Assembly (NCBI GenBank): GCA_009692245.1
Contig: SHZN01000002.1
Location: 1-36,903, forward strand
Origin: Gammaproteobacteria bacterium
GTDB taxonomy: Bacteria; Pseudomonadota; Gammaproteobacteria; Steroidobacterales; Steroidobacteraceae
DNA length: 36,903 nt
Direction of reading: 5' to 3'
Under the pieces are notes generated by a model. The model saw only the letters and a list, made by a program, of their open reading frames with translations. It did no database searches and was not told the DNA's origin. How positions within the stretch are numbered: position 1 is the stretch's first letter; each line of letters begins with the position of its first letter. A program made the translations under genes and the position numbers. Shown here piece after piece: positions 31,257-36,903 of this stretch.

Positions 31257-32340
31257 TGAAGCGGAAGTGCATGACATCGCCCTCGCGCACTACGTACTCC
31301 TTGCCCTCGAGCCGCAACTTGCCGGCTTCGCGCGCGCCTGCCTCGCCTTTTCCGGCAATGTAGTCGTCGTAGGCGATGGTCTCGGCGCGGATGAAACCGC
31401 GCTCGAAATCCGTGTGGATCACGCCCGCGGATTGCGGTGCGGTCGCGCCCTGGCGCACGGTCCAGGCACGCACTGCCTTCGGACCCGCGGTGAAGAATGT
31501 CAGCAGGCCCAGCAGGTGGTAGCTCGCACGGATGATCCGGTTGAGCCCGGGCTCGGCCAGCCCGAGATCTGCCAGAAACGCGTCCCGATCTGCGGCATCC
31601 AGCTCCGAGATCTCGGCCTCGATTGCAGCGCACACCGGCACGACCTCCGAACCCTCGGCCTCGGCGAGCTTGCGGAGCGCATCGAGCTTCGGGTTGTCCT
31701 TGAATCCGGATTCGTCCACGTTCGCGACGTACATGACGGGCTTGGCTGTCAGTAGCTGCAACTCGCGCACCCTCTCCCGATCGAACTGGTCCAGCTTCTG
31801 CGCGCGGACCGGTTCGCCCTGGTCGAGCCGGTCGCGGATTCGCTTCAGCGAATCCCGCCAGCGCATCGCATCCTTGTCCATGGCCTTGGCGAGCTTGTCG
31901 GCCCGCGCCTGTGCGCGATCCACGGTCTCGAGATCCGCAAGCGCGAGTTCGGTATTGATGATCGCTACATCCGAAGCCGGATCCACGCGCCCGGAAACAT
32001 GAACGATGTCGTCGTCATCGAAGCAGCGCACGACATGCGCAATCGCATCCACCTCGCGGATGTGCGACAGGAACTTGTTGCCGAGGCCCTCGCCCTGCGA
32101 GGCTCCCGCGACCAGACCCGCGATATCCACGAATTCGACCGTGGTCGGCAGGATCTTCTCAGGTCTCGCGATCGCGGCCAGCGCATCGAGCCGCGGATCC
32201 GGCACCGGCACGATTCCGATATTGGGGTCGATCGTGCAGAAGGGGTAATTCTCGGCCGCGATCTTTGCGCGGGTCAGCGCATTGAAGAGCGTCGACTTGC
32301 CGACATTTGGCAACCCGACGATGCCGCAGCGGATACCCAT
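31249..32340 (-). CDS. ychF: YchF, universally conserved P-loop ATPase
   Basis: This is an Obg-family P-loop protein of 363 aa that associates with ribosomes. The P-loop GLPNVGKST is at residues 9-17, G3 is DIAGLV, and the G4 position reads NVDE rather than NKxD, the change that makes YchF/OLA1 proteins prefer ATP. A coiled-coil region follows and the C-terminus is a TGS domain ([39 protein letters not shown]). It lies 22 nt after pth, a conserved pairing in gammaproteobacteria. Confidence 0.96.
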   Translation of the reverse strand: MGIRCGIVGLPNVGKSTLFNALTRAKIAAENYPFCTIDPNIGIVPVPDPRLDALAAIARPEKILPTTVEFVDIAGLVAGASQGEGLGNKFLSHIREVDAIAHVVRCFDDDDIVHVSGRVDPASDVAIINTELALADLETVDRAQARADKLAKAMDKDAMRWRDSLKRIRDRLDQGEPVRAQKLDQFDRERVRELQLLTAKPVMYVANVDESGFKDNPKLDALRKLAEAEGSEVVPVCAAIEAEISELDAADRDAFLADLGLAEPGLNRIIRASYHLLGLLTFFTAGPKAVRAWTVRQGATAPQSAGVIHTDFERGFIRAETIAYDDYIAGKGEAGAREAGKLRLEGKEYVVREGDVMHFRFNV

Positions 32341-32362
32341 GGTTGTGCGCGTGGCGCCGGCG

Positions 32363-32965
32363 TCAGCCGGGCGCTTCCTGTGCCGGTGGTTTTGCGTGCA
32401 GGCGATTCATCATCAATTCCGCCCCTTCGGTCACCAGACGCGGAAACTCGGCAACCGCCAGTTCGATCGCCTCGCGAACAAGCCTTTCATCGACAGCGGA
32501 TGGCCGCTCGAGCACGTAGTCGATCACGTCGTCGCGGCTTCCCGGATGTCCTATGCCGATGCGCAGACGCCAGAAATTCTCGCCCACGTAGCTGATCACG
32601 TCCTTCAATCCATTGTGGCCGCCCGCTCCACCGCCCTGCTTCAGTCTCGCGATGCCCGGCGGCAGGTCCAGGTCGTCGTGGACGACCAGGACCTGTTCAG
32701 TTGGCACCTGCAGGTAGTCGCAGAACGAACGGATCGAGAGCCCGCTGCGATTCATGTAGGCCATCGGCTTCAGCAGCCACAGCGCGACGCCCGCGATCGT
32801 GACGCGCCCCGCATCGCCCTGGTACCGATGCTCGGGTTTCAGCCAGCCGTCGTGCCGGCGCGCCAGTTCATCGATGAACCAGAAGCCCGCATTGTGTCGC
32901 GTAGCTGCGTGTTCCGGGCCCGGATTGCCGAGCCCCACGACCAGCTGCAACGGCAATCCAGCCAT
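32363..32965 (-). CDS. pth: Peptidyl-tRNA hydrolase
   Basis: Pth releases peptides from tRNAs that fall off ribosomes. The 200 aa protein shows [20 protein letters not shown] with the catalytic histidine in [15 protein letters not shown], the aspartate in [11 protein letters not shown], and [12 protein letters not shown]. The start at ATG 32965 lies 23 nt after rplY. Length and motifs are normal. Order rplY-pth-ychF is as in E. coli relatives. Confidence 0.96.
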   Translation of the reverse strand: MAGLPLQLVVGLGNPGPEHAATRHNAGFWFIDELARRHDGWLKPEHRYQGDAGRVTIAGVALWLLKPMAYMNRSGLSIRSFCDYLQVPTEQVLVVHDDLDLPPGIARLKQGGGAGGHNGLKDVISYVGENFWRLRIGIGHPGSRDDVIDYVLERPSAVDERLVREAIELAVAEFPRLVTEGAELMMNRLHAKPPAQEAPG

Positions 32966-32988
32966 TGACTCGTCCTCGCGACTGGGCG

Positions 32989-33783
32989 TTACTTCTTGCT
33001 GTCACCCTTCTTGCCCGTGCCTTCCTTGGCGCCCTTGCCGGCTGCGCCCTTGGCATCGGCAGCAGGGGTAGCACTCGCCGGTGCGGCACCCGGTGCGGCG
33101 CCTGGTGCCGCAACCGGTGCGGCGCCAGGCGCGCCTGGGGCAGCCGCAGTACCAGCGGCTGCAGCAGCCGCGGCCGCTTCATCGACAACCGGCACTTCGA
33201 CCTCTTCGACACGCGGCAGGTGGATCGAGGCCACCGGCTTGTCGCGTCCGGCAAGCAGTTCCACGATCTCGACACCCACGCTCAGCTTGAGATCGGACAG
33301 CTGAAGGACCTGGTTGATCTCTAGACCGGAGACATCCACCTCGATGAACTCGGGCAGATCCTTCGGCAGGCAGGTCACCTCGACGTCATTGCGCACATGC
33401 GAGAGCACGCCGCCTTGTTCCTTGACGCCCTTGGCTTCAGCGCCGCCCTTGAAGTGCAGCGGCACGATCATCTTGATCTTCTCGTCTTCCAGTACACGCT
33501 GGAAATCGATGTGCATGATCTGGTTCTTGTAGGGATGACGCTGCACGTCCTTCAGCACGGCCGCCTGCGTCTGGTCACCCACGCGCAGGCTCAGGATCAT
33601 CGAGTAGAAACGCTCGTCGTCCATCAGCCTTGCAAGCTTCGTGTGATCAAGCAAAAGCGTGCGCGTGTCGCGCCGTCCGCCATAGAGAATCGCCGGGACT
33701 TTGCCGAGATGACGCAGGCGGCGGCTCGCACCCTTGCCCTGGTCCTCCCGGAACTCAGCGACGAGTTCGAAAGAAGTTTTCAT
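32989..33783 (-). CDS. rplY: 50S ribosomal protein L25 (Ctc form) with long low-complexity tail
   Basis: This is a 5S rRNA-binding ribosomal protein, long Ctc/TL5 form, 264 aa. The L25 domain occupies about residues 1-95 (VPAILYGG, QRHPYKNQIMHIDFQRV) and the beta-rich TL5 domain runs to about 195 (VPLHFKGGAEAKGVKEQGG, VDVSGLEINQVLQLSDL). The final 65 residues are Ala/Pro/Gly repeats (AAPGAPGAAPVAAPGAAPG) ending in a Lys/Gly-rich stretch. That tail is longer than in most homologues and probably disordered. It follows prs by 35 nt; GGGAG lies 8-9 nt before the ATG. Confidence 0.95.
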   Translation of the reverse strand: MKTSFELVAEFREDQGKGASRRLRHLGKVPAILYGGRRDTRTLLLDHTKLARLMDDERFYSMILSLRVGDQTQAAVLKDVQRHPYKNQIMHIDFQRVLEDEKIKMIVPLHFKGGAEAKGVKEQGGVLSHVRNDVEVTCLPKDLPEFIEVDVSGLEINQVLQLSDLKLSVGVEIVELLAGRDKPVASIHLPRVEEVEVPVVDEAAAAAAAAGTAAAPGAPGAAPVAAPGAAPGAAPASATPAADAKGAAGKGAKEGTGKKGDSKK

Positions 33784-33818
33784 GACTGTTTCACTCCCGA
33801 TTCAGGGGATTGCCCTTA

Positions 33819-34772
33819 TTAATCCACGTACAGCGAACTGACGGATTCCTCGTCGCGAATCCGCCGCATCGTCTCGGCCAGCAAGCCCGCGACCGTCATC
33901 ACCCGGATGCGGCTGCAGGCCTTCGCGTCCTCGCGCAACGGGATCGTGTCGGTCACGACCAGCTCGTCGAGCGCCGAGGTGGCGATCCGCTCGACCGCCG
34001 ATCCTGACAGCACCGGATGCGTGATGTAGGCCGTCACGCGCGTTGCACCTTCATCCTTCAGCGCCTGGGCAGCCAGACACAGTGTGCCGGCCGTATCCAC
34101 CAGGTCATCCACCATCACGCAGGACTTGCCGCGCACATCGCCGATGATGTTCATCACCTGTGACTCGTTGGCGCGCGCGCGCCGCTTGTCGATAATCGCG
34201 AGGTCCGCATTGTCCAGGCGCCGCGCCAGTGCCCGCGCGCGAACCACGCCGCCGACATCCGGCGAGACCACGATCATGTTCTCGTACTTCTGCTTCCAGA
34301 CTTCGCCCAGCAGCACGGGCGATGCATAAACATTGTCTACCGGCACATCGAAAAAGCCCTGGATCTGGTCCGCATGCAGATCCACCGTCAACACCCGATG
34401 CACACCCGCGCGGCCGATCATGTCGGCCACCAGCTTTGCCGTGATCGGCACGCGCATCGCGCGCTGCCGCCGGTCCTGGCGCGCATAGCCCAGGTAGGGG
34501 ATCACCGCGGTGATCCGCCCCGCCGACGCGCGCCGGCAGGCATCGGCCATGACCAGGAGCTCCATCAGGTGCTCATTGGCCGGAGGACAGGTCGATTGCA
34601 CCAGGTACACGTCCTTGCCGCGGACGTTCTCCATGATCTCGACCTGTATCTCCCCGTCGCTGAACCGGCCAACAAGGGCGCGACCCAGCGGCTGCATCAG
34701 ATGGCGCGCAATATCCTGCGCGAGCATCGGATTCGCATTGCCGGTAAACACGGCCATCGTGGACTGATCCAC
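33819..34772 (-). CDS. prs: Ribose-phosphate pyrophosphokinase (PRPP synthetase)
   Basis: Prs makes PRPP from ribose 5-phosphate and ATP for nucleotide, His and Trp synthesis. The 317 aa protein has [29 protein letters not shown], the signature [34 protein letters not shown] and the PRPP loop [13 protein letters not shown]. The track start is 34799, but GTG 34772 has GAGGGAG at 6-nt spacing (34779-34785) and gives [12 protein letters not shown]; the ATG at 34757 lacks a ribosome site. The gene lies 45 nt after tRNA-Gln. Confidence 0.96.
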   Translation of the reverse strand: MDQSTMAVFTGNANPMLAQDIARHLMQPLGRALVGRFSDGEIQVEIMENVRGKDVYLVQSTCPPANEHLMELLVMADACRRASAGRITAVIPYLGYARQDRRQRAMRVPITAKLVADMIGRAGVHRVLTVDLHADQIQGFFDVPVDNVYASPVLLGEVWKQKYENMIVVSPDVGGVVRARALARRLDNADLAIIDKRRARANESQVMNIIGDVRGKSCVMVDDLVDTAGTLCLAAQALKDEGATRVTAYITHPVLSGSAVERIATSALDELVVTDTIPLREDAKACSRIRVMTVAGLLAETMRRIRDEESVSSLYVD

Positions 34773-34817
34773 GCGAGTCTCCCTCATGACGGCGTGCAAC
34801 GCGCGCCGCGCATCAAC

Positions 34818-34892
34818 TGGCTGGGGTGGAAGGATTCGAACCTTCGCATGACGGAATCAAAATCCGTTGCCTTACCACTTGGCGACACCCCA
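34818..34892 (-). tRNA. tRNA-Gln (TTG)
   Basis: This 75-nt cloverleaf has acceptor TGGGGTG/CACCCCA, D-arm GCCA-AGTGGTAA-GGC, anticodon stem ACGGA/TCCGT with loop TTTTGAT (anticodon TTG), T-arm GAAGG-TTCGAAT-CCTTC, discriminator G73 and an encoded CCA. It lies 4 nt after the ispE stop and 45 nt before prs on the same strand, with no promoter visible, so it is probably processed out of the operon transcript. The U1-A72 pair and G73 are standard glutamine identity features. Confidence 0.97.
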
Positions 34893-34896
34893 TTCG

Positions 34897-35760
34897 TCAA
34901 CCCTGCCCATGCCGGGCCCGTTCCGCCGCCAGCCGTTCCTGCAGCGGCGACCGGTAGAGGCCTTTTGCCACGAAACCCGACCACGCACCCGGCAGATCCG
35001 AAAGTGCCGCCTGGGCCTGCGTGCGCTCCGCGAAACCAGCAAACACGCAACTGCCGGATCCGGTCAGGCGCGCATCGCCCCGCCGCGCGAGCCAGTCAAG
35101 CGCCCTGGCGACTTCAGGGTAGCGGCCGGTCGTCACTGGCGCGCAATCATTGCGTCCGCCTGCCTGCAGGAAGCCGCGGATTGTCAGGCTCGGAGAATTC
35201 CTTGTCAATTCAGATGCCTGAAACACCTCAGCGGTGCTGACCCCGATACCCGGAAAAACGACCGCGTAATGGCGCGGCGGCAGCTCCATGGTCGTCAGCA
35301 GCTCGCCGACCCCCTCCCCCCAGGCGCTGTGGCCGTGGATGAAAAGCGCCACATCCGCGCCCAATTCCCGGCCTATTCCGGCCAGTTGTCCCACCGGCAG
35401 ATGGACGCCCCAGAGCTCGTTGAGCGCAACCAGGGTCGTCGCGGCGTCCGAACTGCCACCACCAAGCCCGCCCTGGATCGGAATTCGCTTGCGGATGAGG
35501 ATATCAACGCCCCGCCGGCTGTTGGCAGCGGCCTGCAGCTGCCGCGCCGCGCGCACCGCCAGGTCCATTTCCGCAGGCACGGAAGCGGGGCCCTCGAGAC
35601 GCCGGACTTCGCCATCTTCGCGCAACCCGAAAGTCAGCTCGTCCGCGAGATCGATCAATTGGTAGGCGGTCTGCAACTCGTGGTAGCCATCCGCGCGACG
35701 ACCGAGGACATGCAGGAACAGATTTAGCTTGGCCGGAGCGGGCCAGTCCGCCGATGTCAT
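34897..35760 (-). CDS. ispE: 4-diphosphocytidyl-2-C-methyl-D-erythritol kinase
   Basis: IspE is a GHMP kinase of the MEP isoprenoid pathway and phosphorylates CDP-ME. The 287 aa protein has APAKLNLFLHVLGRRADGYH with the catalytic lysine region, and the ATP loop PIQGGLGGGSSDAATTL. GSGSCVFAGF near the C-terminus completes the GHMP fold. The track begins at 35880, but the ATG at 35760 overlaps the lolB stop as ATGA and gives the normal length (E. coli 283 aa). Confidence 0.96.
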   Translation of the reverse strand: MTSADWPAPAKLNLFLHVLGRRADGYHELQTAYQLIDLADELTFGLREDGEVRRLEGPASVPAEMDLAVRAARQLQAAANSRRGVDILIRKRIPIQGGLGGGSSDAATTLVALNELWGVHLPVGQLAGIGRELGADVALFIHGHSAWGEGVGELLTTMELPPRHYAVVFPGIGVSTAEVFQASELTRNSPSLTIRGFLQAGGRNDCAPVTTGRYPEVARALDWLARRGDARLTGSGSCVFAGFAERTQAQAALSDLPGAWSGFVAKGLYRSPLQERLAAERARHGQG

Positions 35761-36344
35761 GGCGGGAGCTGCCAGCTCGACACGACCAGGCGCAGCCGCG
35801 CGGCTGCCGACTTGATTTCGATGCGCGCTGGCAGCGCTAGCCTGCCGACTGCTTCGTAGCGGGAGTAGCGAAGCTGCCAACCCGCCTGCTCAAGTCCCGC
35901 GAGGCGACCGTCGCCCCCGAGAATCTCCTGATGCGGAAGGCCGGGAGCCGGCACACCGACCAGCCAATACCGCAGCTCCGCAACCGGGAGCGCCGCACCC
36001 ATTTCTGACGCAACGTATGCGCGGGCCGCCTCGCCAGCGATTGAAGCGCCGTCGCCATCGGTGACCGTCATTTGCGTGCCATCGAGCCGGATCGAGAGTG
36101 CCGTGCCGCCCAGCGGTCCGCGCAGGTTGATTTCCGCCAGCGCACGATCCTGCCGCCAGGTCAGCCCACCGGAGAAACCATCGGCAGCGGATGCAACTGC
36201 CACACGGCCATCCAGTGCCCAGGACTGTAATGCCTGGAGCTCGGCCCGTCGCTCCGTCCAACTACCCGCGTCGACGGGTGGCGGCAACGTAGCGCAGCCG
36301 CCGGCTAGCAGCAGGACAGCGCAGGCTGCGGCGCCGCGGATCAC
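35757..36344 (-). CDS. lolB: Outer-membrane lipoprotein receptor LolB
   Basis: LolB receives lipoproteins from LolA and inserts them into the outer membrane. The 195 aa protein has a lipoprotein signal MIRGAAACAVLLLAGGCATL, with AGGC a slightly atypical lipobox, then WALDGRVAVASAADGFSGGLTWRQ and RYWLVGVPAPG, characteristic of LolB. The start is a GTG at 36344 that overlaps the stop of the upstream TPR gene as GTGA. LolB followed by IspE is the usual gammaproteobacterial order. Confidence 0.93.
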   Translation of the reverse strand: MIRGAAACAVLLLAGGCATLPPPVDAGSWTERRAELQALQSWALDGRVAVASAADGFSGGLTWRQDRALAEINLRGPLGGTALSIRLDGTQMTVTDGDGASIAGEAARAYVASEMGAALPVAELRYWLVGVPAPGLPHQEILGGDGRLAGLEQAGWQLRYSRYEAVGRLALPARIEIKSAAARLRLVVSSWQLPP

Positions 36345-36903
36345 CGGGGATGGCGCTCGATGGCTTGCAGCAGCGGCGTGCTTTCGGGATTCTTCGCGAG
36401 CGCCTCGTCCCAGACGCGACGCGCATCGTCGGTGCGGCCCTGCAACCAGAATGTTTCGCCGAGGTGTGCGGCGACTTCAGGATCCCTGGAACTGTCCAAG
36501 GCCCGCTCGAGCCAGGTCCGGCCTTCATCGAGCTTGCCCAGCCTTACCATCGCCCATCCCATGGAGTCCTGGATCGCGAAGCTGTCCGGCTTGCCTTCGA
36601 GCGCGCGCACGATCAGGCGCTGGCCTTCCTCGATCGCGTTCGACTGGTCGACCAGCGTGTAGCCAAGGGCATTGAGCGCCACCGGGTCATTGGGACGGCG
36701 GGCGACAACGGCACGCATGTCGGCCACTGCCTCCGGCAGCCGGTCGAGCCGCTCCAACAGGAATCCGCGCGCGAGGCGCAGGTCGTCGTCCGGCATCAGC
36801 GTCAATGCGCGATCCAGCAGCGCAATCGCCTGATCGCCTTTGCCTTCCTCGACCAGCGACGAACCGACACTTGCGATGACATCCAGCGTCGACGCGGGAT
36901 CCG
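36341..36903 (-). CDS. TPR-repeat protein (C-terminal part)
   Basis: The frame stays open to the window edge, so the N-terminus is missing; about 187 residues are visible. Four to five degenerate tetratricopeptide repeats can be seen, including LARGFLLERLDRLPEAVADM, LNALGYTLVDQSNAIEEGQR, QDSMGWAMVRLGKLDEGRTW and AAHLGETFWLQGRTDDARRV. The NALGYTLVDQ and DSMGWAxxRLG phrases are typical of the periplasmic TPR proteins found next to lolB in many gammaproteobacteria. The role is unknown but an envelope function is likely from context. It is coupled to lolB by GTGA. Confidence 0.88.
   Translation of the reverse strand, partial: DPASTLDVIASVGSSLVEEGKGDQAIALLDRALTLMPDDDLRLARGFLLERLDRLPEAVADMRAVVARRPNDPVALNALGYTLVDQSNAIEEGQRLIVRALEGKPDSFAIQDSMGWAMVRLGKLDEGRTWLERALDSSRDPEVAAHLGETFWLQGRTDDARRVWDEALAKNPESTPLLQAIERHPR

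Overview
The window is GC-rich, densely packed bacterial chromosome. It looks gammaproteobacterial: it has a fused RlmKL rRNA methyltransferase, a tetratricopeptide-lolB-ispE-tRNA-Gln-prs-rplY-pth-ychF housekeeping run, and a polyamine cluster in the same order as the Pseudomonas aeruginosa spuABCDEFGH / spuI locus. I cannot name the genus. There is no CRISPR array, phage block or intact mobile element.

Layout. (1) 1-2.8 kb, one-carbon genes: the start of fdhD (minus, cut by the window edge, absent from the ORF track), folD (plus) and, convergent and overlapping it, fhs (minus). (2) 2.8-12.9 kb, a tightly coupled minus-strand run read from right to left: spuA (gamma-Glu-GABA hydrolase), spuB (gamma-glutamylpolyamine synthetase), spuC (putrescine-pyruvate aminotransferase), spuD and spuE (tandem polyamine-binding lipoproteins), spuF (ATPase), spuG and spuH (permeases), a ybdL-type aminotransferase, and fhs 21 nt further on. 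(3) 13.1-15.8 kb, divergent from spuA: spuI (second glutamine-synthetase-like ligase) and puuB (FAD oxidase), then a convergent TetR regulator. (4) 16.4-19.5 kb, an accessory scar: an IS3-type transposase remnant, two intact short-chain dehydrogenases, and fragments of a phytoene-dehydrogenase-like protein, a GAF protein and a glucokinase. (5) 19.5-25.4 kb, a second minus-strand operon: puuC, aguB, an exonuclease/GIY-YIG nuclease and rlmKL. (6) 25.6-30.1 kb: a beta-alanine/omega-amino-acid aminotransferase, a porin-OmpA fusion broken by one base, a cupin, and gabT, whose end overlaps a convergent tRNA-Met. (7) 30.2-36.9 kb: a truncated SLOG-like ORF and an unknown ORF, then the housekeeping run.

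Together regions 2, 3, 5 and 6 form a nearly complete polyamine uptake and breakdown system. SpuD/E-FGH import putrescine and spermidine. AguB makes putrescine from N-carbamoylputrescine. SpuB/SpuI, PuuB, PuuC and SpuA carry out the gamma-glutamylated route to GABA, and SpuC the direct transamination route. GabT takes GABA to succinate semialdehyde. The beta-alanine aminotransferase could handle the aminopropyl half of spermidine. Assignments rest on motif and family recognition by eye; no search was run.
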